Source of the DNA: Bacillus xiamenensis | Lineage (GTDB): Bacteria; Bacillota; Bacilli; Bacillales; Bacillaceae | Direction: 5' to 3' | Assembly (NCBI RefSeq): GCF_000300535.1 | Contig: NZ_AMSH01000032.1 | Span: forward strand, 1 to 36,072 | DNA: 36,072 nucleotides | Part shown: piece after piece, positions 1 through 8,831 of the stretch | Position numbering within the stretch: position 1 is the stretch's first letter | Layout of the letters: each line of letters opens with the position of its first letter | Translations under genes and position numbers: made by a program | The notes under the pieces: model-generated | What the model saw: only the letters and a program-made list of their open reading frames with translations | Databases searched by the model: none | Told to the model about the DNA's origin: nothing

Positions 1-48
1 CACCGGCACGCAGGACTGACACCGAATGCGAGGGTTTGTCTACACGCT
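1..48 (+). repeat. Right end of the dispersed 170-base element (copy 1, cut by window edge)
   Basis: These 48 bases are identical to 20129-20176, the right end of the complete copy. They end in the same TCTACACGCT, which is the right inverted end. One base later the uppP terminator hairpin begins, so the element abuts a terminator here too. The left part of the copy lies outside the window. Confidence 0.93.
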
Positions 49-49
49 G

Positions 50-77
50 AAACTACTCTTTTGAAAGAGTAGTTTTT
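50..77. terminator. Terminator hairpin next to uppP, abutting repeat copy 1
   Basis: A near-perfect palindrome (AAACTACTC / GAGTAGTTT around a short loop) is followed on the plus strand by five Ts. Read from uppP (minus strand) it has only three Ts before it runs into the repeat element, so the U-tract expected for uppP is missing on this side. By analogy with 19983-20201, a second copy of the hairpin with the missing tract should lie left of the element, outside the window. Confidence 0.75.
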
Positions 78-81
78 ATCA

Positions 82-915
82 TTACATAAACAGGATAAAT
101 AAAATCAGACCTAGGATGATTCGGTATATTGCAAAAGGCACGAGTTTGATTTTATTGATCAATTTTAGGAAGAAGCGAACAACAAAGAGGGCGACAATAA
201 ACGCACTCACAAAGCCGACAATAAAGAATGGAAGCATGTCTGGTGTTAAATATTGGGCATTTTTCACAAGAGTTAAGAGACTTGCTCCCGCCATAATTGG
301 CATGGCCATGATAAATGTAAAGTCAGCCGCAGCACGGTGATTCAGACCAAGAATTACACCACCTGCAATTGTAGAGCCTGAACGCGAGAAGCCTGGCCAT
401 AGCGCCAAACATTGAAACAGCCCGATATAAAGTGCCTGTCTGTACGTCATGTTATCCACAGAGCTTGTTTCTGCTTTACGTTTATTGATCCAGTCAGCGA
501 CAAGCATCAGCACAGCTCCTAAAATCAAACCGACAGCGACCGTTCTGACGTCAAACAAATATTTATCAATATAATCTTCAAATATGAATCCTAAAATGAC
601 GGCTGGGACGAGTCCAACAGCAATTTGAGCAATGGTCAGCTTATGTCCGCTGCGCTTTTGTTCTTCTGTGATATTCTTCTTTAAGCCTAACAAGTTCAAA
701 ATACGATCTTTGAACACGATCATTACAGCTAGAATAGAGCCTAACTGAATCACGACTTTAAATGTGTTTGCCGCCTCTGGCGTAATGATTTCCTTTGATT
801 TTAACCAAAGATCATCGACAATGATCATGTGTCCTGTAGACGAGACAGGTGCATACTCTGTTAGTCCTTCGACAATTCCTAAAACCAGTGCCACGAATAA
901 ATCCCATAGATTCAT
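82..915 (-). CDS. uppP: Undecaprenyl-diphosphatase UppP (BacA/YubB)
   Basis: Integral membrane enzyme that removes a phosphate from undecaprenyl diphosphate, recycling the lipid carrier for peptidoglycan and teichoic acid synthesis; it also gives bacitracin tolerance. Family marks are visible: LGIVEGLTEYAPVSSTGH at residues 12-29 (the E-x3-E and SSTGH active-site region) and WPGFSRSGST later, with about eight hydrophobic segments. The start is taken at ATG 915, preceded by AAAGGAAAG, giving 277 residues, the usual length. An in-frame ATG 15 codons upstream lacks a good ribosome site. The first gene downstream would lie beyond a hairpin disturbed by repeat copy 1. Confidence 0.95.
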   Translation of the reverse strand: MNLWDLFVALVLGIVEGLTEYAPVSSTGHMIIVDDLWLKSKEIITPEAANTFKVVIQLGSILAVMIVFKDRILNLLGLKKNITEEQKRSGHKLTIAQIAVGLVPAVILGFIFEDYIDKYLFDVRTVAVGLILGAVLMLVADWINKRKAETSSVDNMTYRQALYIGLFQCLALWPGFSRSGSTIAGGVILGLNHRAAADFTFIMAMPIMAGASLLTLVKNAQYLTPDMLPFFIVGFVSAFIVALFVVRFFLKLINKIKLVPFAIYRIILGLILFILFM

Positions 916-970
916 GATTTTCTTTCCTTTCAATTCTGATCTTTTGAACAGGCCAAACATCTATGTCCAC

Positions 971-1008
971 ATAAAGACAAGCTTCCTTTTTCGAAAGCTC
1001 GTCTTTAT
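971..1008 (-). terminator. Terminator after yubA
   Basis: ATAAAGAC at 971-978 pairs with GTCTTTAT at 1001-1008, and the inner AAGCTT/AAGCT bases extend the stem with one mismatch. It lies between the 3' end of yubA and the start of uppP, so the two genes are probably separate units, or uppP is partly read from upstream. Confidence 0.6.
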
Positions 1009-1041
1009 GATACTATATTTTTTTCTAAAAAGATTATGCCA

Positions 1042-2184
1042 TCAAACGTTTTCTTCTTTATACAGATTGGATTGCTTTTTGAACCAATCAAATAGGTGGG
1101 TCGTGATGACTTTCAGAACGGCATACGTCGGAATGGCGACAATGACGCCGACTACGCTGAACAGTTTACCCGCTGTTAAAAGAACAAAAATGATGGTGAT
1201 CGGATGAATATGAAGGTTTTTCCCCATGACTTGCGGAGAAATAAATTTCCCTTCAATCAACTGAACAACTGTCCAGACAATGATAAGTTTCAGCAGCATC
1301 ACTGGTGACGTAACAAGTGCAATCACAATCGCTGGTGTAATGGCAATCGTTGGACCAAGGTAAGGCACCACACTTGTACATGCCGCAATGATGGCTAGCA
1401 GCAAGGCATAGTCTAGTCCAATAATCATATAACCGATTAAGAGAAGAATACCGATACAGAAGCTGACAATGATCTGTCCGCGTATATATGAACTCAGGCG
1501 ATGGTTCATTTCGTGGAGGACGATATGTGTATGGTCTCTTAACTTATTCGGAATAAATTTCAAGAAATAGTCTGGCAGTTTTTTGCCATCTTTTAATAGA
1601 TAGAACAGAATGAACGGCACTGTGATGATCGAGATGATAATTTCAGTGAGCGCACCTAAGAAATTTCCGACCCCAGTAAAAGTGCTTTCCAAAATCTTCG
1701 TTGCTTGACTTGATGCTTTACTGACTAGTTCAGATACATTAAAGTTCATCGTCTTCTGTACTTGATTAATAAAGTTGCTTCCTGTTAATTGTCTAATCTG
1801 TTCTTCTACCGTGTCAACGTATTTGGGCAGATTATGAAACAGACTCATCGTTTGTGCTTGTAAAAAAGGAATAATAGACACGATGGTCACTGTAATAATC
1901 CCAATAATGACAATATATAAAAGCAGAATCGAATAGATCCGTTTCACTCTAAATCTTTCTAACAAGTTGACAATCGGATTTAATAAATAATACACAACCC
2001 CTGTTAAAATAATCGGTAAGGCAATGGTTTTGACGAGTACAATGAGCGGCGTGAAAATAAAAGATGTTTTCGTGAAAACAAGAATATTCAACCCTATTAA
2101 TAACAGGATGAGTAAAAAGAGAACAAACTTGTTATCAAGAAAAAATTTTTTAAACCGACTGCTCCACATTTGCATAGAATTCAT
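1042..2184 (-). CDS. yubA: AI-2E family (UPF0118/PerM-like) membrane transporter
   Basis: A 380-residue polytopic membrane protein of the AI-2E exporter family. Two N-terminal membrane segments (about 18-35 and 40-65), a central soluble stretch, then a cluster of hydrophobic helices match the family plan. The motifs [19 protein letters not shown] and VPYLGPTIA are characteristic. The substrate is unknown; members have been linked to autoinducer-2 export or Na+/H+ exchange, but nothing here shows which. The start ATG 2184 has GGAGG eight bases upstream. Its position next to uppP matches B. subtilis yubA, which supports the symbol. Confidence 0.88.
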   Translation of the reverse strand: MNSMQMWSSRFKKFFLDNKFVLFLLILLLIGLNILVFTKTSFIFTPLIVLVKTIALPIILTGVVYYLLNPIVNLLERFRVKRIYSILLLYIVIIGIITVTIVSIIPFLQAQTMSLFHNLPKYVDTVEEQIRQLTGSNFINQVQKTMNFNVSELVSKASSQATKILESTFTGVGNFLGALTEIIISIITVPFILFYLLKDGKKLPDYFLKFIPNKLRDHTHIVLHEMNHRLSSYIRGQIIVSFCIGILLLIGYMIIGLDYALLLAIIAACTSVVPYLGPTIAITPAIVIALVTSPVMLLKLIIVWTVVQLIEGKFISPQVMGKNLHIHPITIIFVLLTAGKLFSVVGVIVAIPTYAVLKVITTHLFDWFKKQSNLYKEENV

Positions 2185-2257
2185 ATCGTTCCTCCAAACA
2201 CGGGCTATTTTATTAGTAAATTGTACACTACTTGATCTTCATAGGGTGATGATTGTT

Positions 2258-2641
2258 TCAGCTTTTTGCCAGTTTCGCAATGGACATAGCCCATACAATT
2301 AAAATTGGCTGTCCAATCAATCTCATCCATAGCAACGCTTGTTCTGTGCTCTCTTGACCTGGAAATGGAATCCCCTCTCTTGCAGCAAATAGATTTGCTG
2401 GGAAAATGAGCACAAGATAGACAGCGATCACTTTTGCTGCCACAACCCTTACGTTTGGCAAAAGCAGCAAAACTCCCATCAGCCATTCCAGGCATGCGGT
2501 CGCATAGACGATTCCATATGGAAATGGCCATCCAATCATCATGCGGGCAAAGCCGCTCGGCTCTATCACATGAAAAACACCGGCTGCTATGAATAAAAGC
2601 GCAAAGACGTATGTACTTCCTATATGCAGGATGCGCTTCAT
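2258..2641 (-). CDS. DoxX-type small membrane protein
   Basis: A 127-residue protein with four predicted membrane helices. The pattern FIAAGVFHVIEPSGFARMM, then ACLEWLMGVLLLLP and AVYLVLIFPANL, is typical of the DoxX/MauE-like family. The family has been tied to quinone or redox processes, but the role of this member cannot be told from sequence. The start ATG 2641 has GGGGAGG nine bases upstream; a longer frame to 2713 has no supporting ribosome site. It precedes yubA by about 70 bases on the same strand, so the two may be cotranscribed. A competing frame at 2205-2702 is a shadow. Confidence 0.75.
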   Translation of the reverse strand: MKRILHIGSTYVFALLFIAAGVFHVIEPSGFARMMIGWPFPYGIVYATACLEWLMGVLLLLPNVRVVAAKVIAVYLVLIFPANLFAAREGIPFPGQESTEQALLWMRLIGQPILIVWAMSIAKLAKS

Positions 2642-2788
2642 GTTCGGTTCCTCCCCTCCCTTCTTTCTGAGTATTACCCGAATGAAGGAAGAAACTACCC
2701 ACTTTTCGTACATTTATATCCTTTATGTAAGACGCATCAGCCTAGATAAAGGTTTCATCCGCTTTTCATTAAAAAGAATATTCTTTCA

Positions 2789-2802
2789 TACAAACGCTTT
2801 CA
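2789..2802 (+). promoter_or_regulatory. Possible catabolite-response (cre-like) site in the yulF promoter
   Basis: Read on the minus strand the 14 bases are TGAAAGCGTTTGTA. They match the cre consensus TGWNANCGNTNWCA at the first half and core CG, with two mismatches at the far end. The site lies just upstream of a TATAAT at 2810-2815, where CcpA binding would repress. Prediction only. Confidence 0.35.
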
Positions 2803-2809
2803 AAGCATG

Positions 2810-2815
2810 TATAAT
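2810..2815 (+). promoter_or_regulatory. Sigma-A -10 box of yulF
   Basis: TATAAT lies 28 bases before the yulF start codon. No good -35 (best ATACAA at 17 bases) is present, so the promoter may need help or be weak. Confidence 0.5.
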
Positions 2816-2842
2816 CAGAGAAAAGCAGAAGGAGGGAATCAC

Positions 2843-3826
2843 ATGATTCGATTTGCTGTCATTGGAACGAATTGGGTTACAGATCGATTCTTACAGGCTG
2901 GTGAAGGAATAGCGGATTTTACCTGTACGGCCGTCTATTCGCGATCTGCTGAAAAAGGACAGGCATTTGCCGAAAAATATGGAATTGATACCGTCTTTAC
3001 TAACTTACATCAAATGGCGGCAAGCGATGCATTTGATGCAGTGTATATCGCAAGCCCAAATGCCCTTCACAAAGAGCAAGCCATATTGATGATGGAGCAT
3101 CAAAAACATGTATTATGTGAAAAACCATTGGCCTCTCATCGAAAAGAGGCTGAAGAGATGATTGCCACAGCAAAAAAACATCAGGTTTGCTTAATGGAAG
3201 CGATGAAAACCACATTTCTGCCAAATTTTCTTCAAATTAAACAGCATCTTGATCAACTAGGCACTATTCGGCAAGTGGTCGCCCATTACTGTAAGTATTC
3301 CTCAAGATATGATGCCTACCGAAACGGTGAGATTCCAAACGCCTTTAAGCCGGAATTATCCAATGGCTCTTTAATGGATATTGGGGTGTATCTCGTTTTT
3401 CCAATCATCTATTTATTCGGACTGCCAAATCAGATCACTGCCAGAGGGTATACCCTTTCTTCTGGTGTGGATGGGAGCGGCTCGTTACTTTTACAGTATG
3501 AAGGGCAGCAAACACTTCTTTTTCATTCAAAAATCTCAACATCTCATTTATCTGCTGAAATCCAAGGAGAGGATGCCACGATGGTGATTGATCAATTCCA
3601 TCGCCCTTCTCGTATCACGATCCATGATCGAAAGGGGCAAGAAACCGACATTTCCCTCAAAGATGATCAGCCTGCCATGTATTATGAACTTGCTCACTTT
3701 ATTCAATGTATCCTGCAAGAAACGTGGCAGTCCCCGGTCAATACATTCGCCTTATCTGTTCAAACCATGTCCGTCATGGACGAGGCGAGAAGACAAATCG
3801 GCATTATATATCCTGCCGACAGATAA
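2843..3826 (+). CDS. yulF: Gfo/Idh/MocA family NAD(P)-dependent oxidoreductase
   Basis: A 327-residue sugar- or polyol-type dehydrogenase. An N-terminal Rossmann fold begins MIRFAVIGTNWVTDRFL, with the family EKP motif at residues 93-95 (CEKPLAS), whose lysine is catalytic in relatives. The C-terminal alpha/beta domain contains GSLMDIGVYLVFP. The natural substrate is not known. ATG 2843 is chosen because AAGGAGG stands seven bases upstream; an upstream in-frame ATG at 2807 overlaps the -10 box and is not used. It is a single gene with its own promoter and terminator. Position and similarity point to B. subtilis yulF. Confidence 0.9.
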   Translation: MIRFAVIGTNWVTDRFLQAGEGIADFTCTAVYSRSAEKGQAFAEKYGIDTVFTNLHQMAASDAFDAVYIASPNALHKEQAILMMEHQKHVLCEKPLASHRKEAEEMIATAKKHQVCLMEAMKTTFLPNFLQIKQHLDQLGTIRQVVAHYCKYSSRYDAYRNGEIPNAFKPELSNGSLMDIGVYLVFPIIYLFGLPNQITARGYTLSSGVDGSGSLLLQYEGQQTLLFHSKISTSHLSAEIQGEDATMVIDQFHRPSRITIHDRKGQETDISLKDDQPAMYYELAHFIQCILQETWQSPVNTFALSVQTMSVMDEARRQIGIIYPADR

Positions 3827-3846
3827 AGGTCATGAGGCATTTGATG

Positions 3847-3890
3847 AACAAAGGGCTAAAGTGATCTTTATTTTAGCCCTTTGTTTTTTT
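3847..3890. terminator. Terminator after yulF, sharing its stem with the dispersed element
   Basis: A perfect 14-bp stem (AACAAAGGGCTAAA at 3847-3860 with its complement at 3872-3885) is followed by a run of Ts, so it terminates yulF. The stem and most of the loop match the left hairpin of the dispersed element at 20016-20054, but the rest of the element is absent here. Confidence 0.85.
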
Positions 3891-3904
3891 CTGTGTGATT
3901 CCAT

Positions 3905-4429
3905 TTATTTTGCCGCTAATACATCTGCAAATGCTTTCACATATGGCGGAAGATCAGGTGGGCGTCTGCTTGAAACGATATGACCATCTGTGACGACTGC
4001 TTCATCGAACCAGACCGCCCCAGCATTCTCCATATCATCTTTAATACCAGGTGTGCTCGTTACTTTTTTGTCTTGCAGGATGCCTGCTGAAATGAGCACC
4101 CAGCCGGCATGACAAATTTGTCCGATTGGTTTGCCGTTTGCATCGAACGTACGGACGATGTCTAATACTTCTGGATATCGGCGCAGTTTATCAGGCGCCC
4201 AGCCTCCTGGGACGAGGACAGCATCATAATTGTCTGCTTGAATGGAATAAAAGTCTCTATCGGATACAGCCGGCACACCATACTTCCCAATGTACTCATG
4301 ATTTGCTTTTTCTCCTACGAGATGGACGGTTGCGCCCTCCTCTCTTAAACGCAGAACTGGATACCAAAGCTCTAAATCTTCAAAATCATCACTCACAAAC
4401 GCAATGACCTTCTTATCTGATAAACGCAT
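3905..4429 (-). CDS. DJ-1/PfpI family protein (general stress or glyoxalase-like)
   Basis: A 174-residue protein of the DJ-1/PfpI superfamily. The nucleophile elbow is clear at QICHAGW (Cys106-His107), with an acidic partner in DDFEDLELW (residues 14-22) and the VPGGWAPD loop at 73-80. Relatives in B. subtilis are YraA and YfkM (general stress protein 18), implicated in protection against reactive aldehydes such as methylglyoxal. Protease activity claimed for the family is doubtful. The start ATG 4429 has AAAGGAG eight bases upstream. It faces yulF tail to tail across a shared terminator. Which paralogue it matches is uncertain. Confidence 0.85.
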   Translation of the reverse strand: MRLSDKKVIAFVSDDFEDLELWYPVLRLREEGATVHLVGEKANHEYIGKYGVPAVSDRDFYSIQADNYDAVLVPGGWAPDKLRRYPEVLDIVRTFDANGKPIGQICHAGWVLISAGILQDKKVTSTPGIKDDMENAGAVWFDEAVVTDGHIVSSRRPPDLPPYVKAFADVLAAK

Positions 4430-4485
4430 AACATCTCTCCTTTTGTTCCGACTCCCTCTATTGTACGAGATCATCTCTTAAAAAG

Positions 4486-4517
4486 AAAAGCGGTTCCCCT
4501 TGAGGAGAACCACTTTT
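4486..4517 (-). terminator. Terminator of chemoreceptor 1
   Basis: GGTTC/GAACC core stem extended by AAAAG/CTTTT with one mismatch. On the minus strand it is followed by TTCTTTTT. Confidence 0.75.
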
Positions 4518-4519
4518 CA

Positions 4520-6508
4520 TTATTCATTGATCTTGAATTTTTTAATGAGCTCACGCAATTCTTCCGCCATTTGGGAAAGTGTCGTCGAAGAAGAACTAAT
4601 CTCTTCCATTGATGCCAGCTGCTGTTCAGCAGATGCTGCGATATCTTGAATACTAGCTGAGCTCTCTCTCGACACATCTGCAATGTCATTCACTGCTTTA
4701 GAAATTTGCTCAGAGCCTTTTGAAAGCTCGCGTACCGTTTGATTCATTTCATTCATACGTGTTGCAATTTCCTCTGTTTGCTGGTTAATTTGCGAGAAGC
4801 TTTCTTTCGTTTGGTCAGTAATAGAAAGACCATTCTTCACTTCTTCGTTCACAGATTTGAACATATTTTGAGACGTTTCAATTTCAGATACAATTTCTTT
4901 AACAAGTTTTTCAATCTCTTTTGCTGAATCCGATGATTGAACCGCAAGTTTACGTACTTCTTCCGCTACAACGGAGAAGCCTCGCCCGGATTCGCCTGCA
5001 CGTGCTGCTTCGATCGCTGCATTCAGTGCGAGTAAATTCGTTTGATCTGCAATGCCGTTAATGACACCTAAAATGTTGGTGATATCTTTTGATTTATGCT
5101 CTAATCCGTTGATCACACTTTCAGCTTCTTTCACTGAATGATCAATTGTTTTCATTTGGCCAACTGTCTGTTCAACAAGCTGTCCGCCTGTTTCGGCTAC
5201 TGTCTTTGATTGAACAGATGATGCTGTAATGACATCAGAGGTTTGTGCGACTTCATTTAGTCCCTCGTTCATTTGTTTCAAGTGGGTTGCACTTTGTTCA
5301 ACCATTTCGCTTTGATTTTCGTTACCGTTCGAGAATGCTTCAATAGATGATGTAATATGTTCGGTTGCTTTTGTCGTTTGACCTGCACTTGCCGTCAGTT
5401 CTTCAGACGATGAAGCCACGTTCTCAACAGATGTCTGAACAGCTTGGATCACATCTCTTAGTGACCCGCTCATTTCATTAAAGCTTGTACCGAGTTGTCC
5501 AATTTCATCTTTTGACCGGACAGCAATTCTTTCTGTTAAATCTCCCTCACTAATCTTCTTAGAAGATGAAACAAGCATAGAGAGTGGTTTTGTAATGGAA
5601 CGGATGATCAAGAAGATCAGAATACCGCCAATGATGAGAGCGCCGGCTAATATAATGGCTGCCATGTTAAAGACTGGCTGCGCAGCATCTTCTACTTCAC
5701 TCACAAACATCGTACCTGCAATCTTCCAGCCCGTCAGCTTGTTTGTGATGAACACCATTTGCTTTTGTTTGCCTTCAAACTCATAGCTTATCGACCCTTT
5801 ATCTTGTGAATAGAGCTTGTCTATCCATTCGCCCGACATTTTGGTACCAGCCTTTTTCGTTGGGTGAGCAACAAACGTATGATCAGGACTTCCGATAAAG
5901 GCATATCCTTTTTTACCAATGTTAATACTATTTGACTCTTTTACTAGATTCGCAATGTCTAGGTTCATCGCAATGACACCAGACCCGTCCTCTAATTTTT
6001 TAGAAATCGTAACTACAAGTGTACCAGTTGACGCTGTTGGATAAGGTGCTGATACTGACAGCTCACCATTTTTCGCCCAGCCGTCTTTATACCAATCCCG
6101 TTCCGTTGCCACATAATCAGCAGGCATTTGTTTATTAGGATATCTTGAGAACACTTTGCCATCACTTGAAGCAACAAAGATGCCTTCTGTGTCATGATTC
6201 ATACTCATGAATTGTTCAAAGCGTCCTTGAATATCAGTCGTCCCTTTTTGCTTGAGCTTTTTCTCCGTGATCCATTTGCTAAAGAAATCAGCTGCATCTG
6301 TTTTCACTTCTACTACCTTCGTAATATTTTTATCTAGCTGCTCGACATTTTCCTTTGCGCTTTCCATGATTTGATCATTTAAGGAGGTGCTCGCCGTATG
6401 ATATGAAGAGAATGCCAATACAATCATTGGACATAAAAGAATAAATAAGAAAGAAAAAATAAGTTTTTTTGAAATCGATGGCTTCTTGAAATACTGTATG
6501 AATTTCAT
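4520..6508 (-). CDS. Methyl-accepting chemotaxis protein 1 (dCache type)
   Basis: A 662-residue chemoreceptor. It has an N-terminal membrane helix (about 16-36), an extracytoplasmic double-Cache ligand domain, a second helix near 280-302, a HAMP domain (ITKPLSMLV to [13 protein letters not shown]), then a long coiled-coil signalling domain with the invariant tip [21 protein letters not shown]. The ligand domain keeps ERDWY and a downstream tyrosine, but the aspartate of the usual amino-acid motif is replaced (GVIAMNLD versus GVIGLDME in receptor 3). By gene order it corresponds to TlpB of B. subtilis; this is positional only. A sigma-D promoter at 6543-6569 fits expression with flagella. The start ATG 6508 has AAGGAG 11 bases upstream. 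Confidence 0.93.
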   Translation of the reverse strand: MKFIQYFKKPSISKKLIFSFLFILLCPMIVLAFSSYHTASTSLNDQIMESAKENVEQLDKNITKVVEVKTDAADFFSKWITEKKLKQKGTTDIQGRFEQFMSMNHDTEGIFVASSDGKVFSRYPNKQMPADYVATERDWYKDGWAKNGELSVSAPYPTASTGTLVVTISKKLEDGSGVIAMNLDIANLVKESNSINIGKKGYAFIGSPDHTFVAHPTKKAGTKMSGEWIDKLYSQDKGSISYEFEGKQKQMVFITNKLTGWKIAGTMFVSEVEDAAQPVFNMAAIILAGALIIGGILIFLIIRSITKPLSMLVSSSKKISEGDLTERIAVRSKDEIGQLGTSFNEMSGSLRDVIQAVQTSVENVASSSEELTASAGQTTKATEHITSSIEAFSNGNENQSEMVEQSATHLKQMNEGLNEVAQTSDVITASSVQSKTVAETGGQLVEQTVGQMKTIDHSVKEAESVINGLEHKSKDITNILGVINGIADQTNLLALNAAIEAARAGESGRGFSVVAEEVRKLAVQSSDSAKEIEKLVKEIVSEIETSQNMFKSVNEEVKNGLSITDQTKESFSQINQQTEEIATRMNEMNQTVRELSKGSEQISKAVNDIADVSRESSASIQDIAASAEQQLASMEEISSSSTTLSQMAEELRELIKKFKINE

Positions 6509-6542
6509 AAAAAAGATAACTCCTTTTAGTGAGATAGTATAT

Positions 6543-6569
6543 ATATCGGAAGTACTACTATGTTCTTTA
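6543..6569 (-). promoter_or_regulatory. Sigma-D promoter of chemoreceptor 1
   Basis: Minus strand: TAAA (6566-6569), a 15-base spacer, TCCGATAT (6543-6550). This matches the sigma-D consensus TAAA-N15-GCCGATAT at all but one base, 35 bases upstream of the start codon. Confidence 0.88.
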
Positions 6570-6634
6570 CTTTTTTAACTTATTAAAGTCTACATAAGTT
6601 CAAAATACCCAAATTATATGCAATGAACGGAAAA

Positions 6635-6664
6635 AAACACCTGACGTTTTGGCGTCAGGTGTTT
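6635..6664 (-). terminator. Terminator of chemoreceptor 2
   Basis: A perfect 12-bp stem (AAACACCTGACG with its complement) and a six-base loop; Ts follow on the minus strand. Confidence 0.9.
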
Positions 6665-6675
6665 CACTATAGTTC

Positions 6676-8652
6676 CTATATTTTAAATTGTTTAATGAGT
6701 TCTCTCAGTTCTTCTGCCATCTGAGACAAAGTGGCGGAAGATGAGCTGATTTCTTCCATGCTTGCCAGCTGTTCCTCTGCTGATGCCGCAATATCTTGGA
6801 AACCTGCGGCGCTTTCTCTTGAAAGCTCTTTGATTTGATTGACGGCTTGTGAAATATCGTTCGAGCCATGTGCAAGTTCTTTGGCTGATCCGTTCATTTG
6901 TTTCATTTGTTCTGTCATTTCTGATGTTTTATGGGTGATTTTCTCAAAACTTACTTTCGTTTCATCTGTAATGTTTAATCCAGATTGCACTTCACCTGCT
7001 ACTTGTTTAAACATATTCTGTGATTTTTCAATTTCCTCTACTATTTCGTTCGTCAAGCTTTCAATTTCTTTTGAAGAGCTGCCTGATTGCTCTGCCAGCT
7101 TGCGAACCTCTTCTGCGACAACAGAGAAGCCTCTTCCCGCCTCACCTGCACGTGCTGCTTCGATCGCGGCATTTAAGGCGAGAAGATTCGTCTGGTCTGC
7201 GATGCCGTTGATGACGCCAAGAATGTTTGTGATGTCCTTTGATTTCTGCTCTAGTCCTGCAATGACCAGCTCTGCTTCTTTCACTGCCTGCTCAATGGTT
7301 TTCATTTGGCCTGCTGTTTTTTGAACGAGTTCTCCTCCAGCCTGAGCGGTGTTACTAGATTCGATAGACGATTCCATCATATGAGAGGTCGTGTCGACCA
7401 TATGCGATAAGCTACGATCCATTTCGTTCAGCTGGACAGAGCTTTTTTCGATCATATCATTTTGATGTTCAGTGCTGTTTGAGAACTGTTCAATAGATGA
7501 TGTAATATGCTCGGTCGCTTGGGCTGTCTGTCCCGCGCTTGCCGTTAATTCTTCAGATGAGGCAGCTACATTCTCAATCGAATTCTGGACGGCTTGAATG
7601 ACTTGTTTCAGTTTTGCTGACATATCGTTGAAGCTCTGTGCAAGCTTGCCGATTTCATCGTGAGTACGCACCTCAATATGCTGGGTAAGATCTCCCTGAC
7701 TAATTTTCTCAGCCGATTCAGAGAGCTCTATCAGTGGTTTTCGAATGGATTTAATAATAAAATAAATGGCGATTCCACCTAATATAATTGAAGCTGCAAG
7801 GATCATCATTGTTAAATCAAGCACTGGCTGTGCTGCTTCCTTCACTTCGTTGACATACATCGTCCCGGCGATCTTCCAGCCTGTCACTTCATTTGTGTCA
7901 TAAAACATTTGCTTCGGCTGTCCCTCGTATTCATATTCAAAACTGCCCTTTTTATTAAGATACATCTTTTTGCTGGCATCACCTGTCAATTTCGTCCCAG
8001 CCTTGGCCGTTCTATGAGCAATATAACGTTTGTCTGACGTAGCCACAAACGCATAACCTTCTTGGCCAATTTTGATGCTGTTTGTATCTTTCACGACAGT
8101 GTTCACTCGCATATTGATCCCAATCACACCAGAGCCGTCCGCTAATTGTTTTGATATTGTGATGAACAGGTCATCAGATGATTTTTCCGTAAAAGGATCT
8201 GAAATGATGAGATTTTCATCTTTCATGGATTGTTGAAACCATGTTTCGTTTTTTGCGCTCTTTCCACTCCCTTTGTGAATCTCGGAATATTCAGTTAGTT
8301 TACCATTTTGATCTGCAACAAATACTTCCACTACATCGTCATCTATTTCTGATAATTGCTCTAATTTCACCTTGAGTAAATCTTTGTTCTTAGATGTCAC
8401 TTCCTTCTTATTTATCGATTTGGATAAGTATGAAACCATATCAATCTTCGGCTGTATATCTTTATTAATCAGTTCGTTTAATTGATTAACCCCGTTTGCA
8501 GCACTAGACATAATCTCATTATTGAGAGACTTGGAAGCCACTTCATAAGAAAATGCGGCCAATACAAGAATTGGCACTAGAAGAATCGCTAAGAATGCAG
8601 TCACTAATTTCTTTGACATCGTAAAGTGCTTAAAAAAGTTGATTTTTTTCAT
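6676..8652 (-). CDS. Methyl-accepting chemotaxis protein 2 (dCache type, divergent ligand pocket)
   Basis: A 658-residue receptor with the same layout as receptor 1: membrane helix, dCache sensor, second helix, HAMP ([11 protein letters not shown] to [10 protein letters not shown]) and an MCP signalling domain with the same conserved tip. Its sensor is the most divergent of the four. Where the others read RxWY it has NETWFQQ, and the following aspartate position is asparagine (GVIGINMRV), so the common amino-acid-binding motif is lost and another ligand class is likely. By order it would correspond to McpA. The second of two adjacent ATGs (8652) is preferred, seven bases after AGGAG; the first is at 8655. 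No sigma-D promoter match was found upstream. Confidence 0.92.
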   Translation of the reverse strand: MKKINFFKHFTMSKKLVTAFLAILLVPILVLAAFSYEVASKSLNNEIMSSAANGVNQLNELINKDIQPKIDMVSYLSKSINKKEVTSKNKDLLKVKLEQLSEIDDDVVEVFVADQNGKLTEYSEIHKGSGKSAKNETWFQQSMKDENLIISDPFTEKSSDDLFITISKQLADGSGVIGINMRVNTVVKDTNSIKIGQEGYAFVATSDKRYIAHRTAKAGTKLTGDASKKMYLNKKGSFEYEYEGQPKQMFYDTNEVTGWKIAGTMYVNEVKEAAQPVLDLTMMILAASIILGGIAIYFIIKSIRKPLIELSESAEKISQGDLTQHIEVRTHDEIGKLAQSFNDMSAKLKQVIQAVQNSIENVAASSEELTASAGQTAQATEHITSSIEQFSNSTEHQNDMIEKSSVQLNEMDRSLSHMVDTTSHMMESSIESSNTAQAGGELVQKTAGQMKTIEQAVKEAELVIAGLEQKSKDITNILGVINGIADQTNLLALNAAIEAARAGEAGRGFSVVAEEVRKLAEQSGSSSKEIESLTNEIVEEIEKSQNMFKQVAGEVQSGLNITDETKVSFEKITHKTSEMTEQMKQMNGSAKELAHGSNDISQAVNQIKELSRESAAGFQDIAASAEEQLASMEEISSSSATLSQMAEELRELIKQFKI

Positions 8653-8789
8653 CATTCTACTCCTTTTGATTTATGATTTGTGGTCTTTCCCTTCTATTCT
8701 TAGGTAATATGAATTATTTTTCAAGGTCTAATGTTCAAGCGATAAGTTATTTGAGTAATTTTACCCATTTCTTTTGATTTACTCATTCA

Positions 8790-8821
8790 AAAGAACCTCC
8801 TGGCTGGGCTGGAGGTTCTTT
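8790..8821 (-). terminator. Terminator-like hairpin after chemoreceptor 3
   Basis: AAGAACCTCC at 8791-8800 pairs perfectly with GGAGGTTCTT at 8811-8820. The minus-strand tail has few Ts, so termination may be incomplete. Confidence 0.7.
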
Positions 8822-8831
8822 CTCATTTTGT

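Noticed and set aside
2205-2702. 165-residue minus-strand frame overlapping the DoxX-type gene
   Set aside because: Cysteine- and serine-rich shadow frame without a ribosome site; the other frame gives a coherent four-helix protein with a good start.
6839-7324. 161-residue plus-strand frame opposite chemoreceptor 2
   Set aside because: Its serine-, phenylalanine- and cysteine-rich composition is typical of antisense to MCP coiled coils; no ribosome site.
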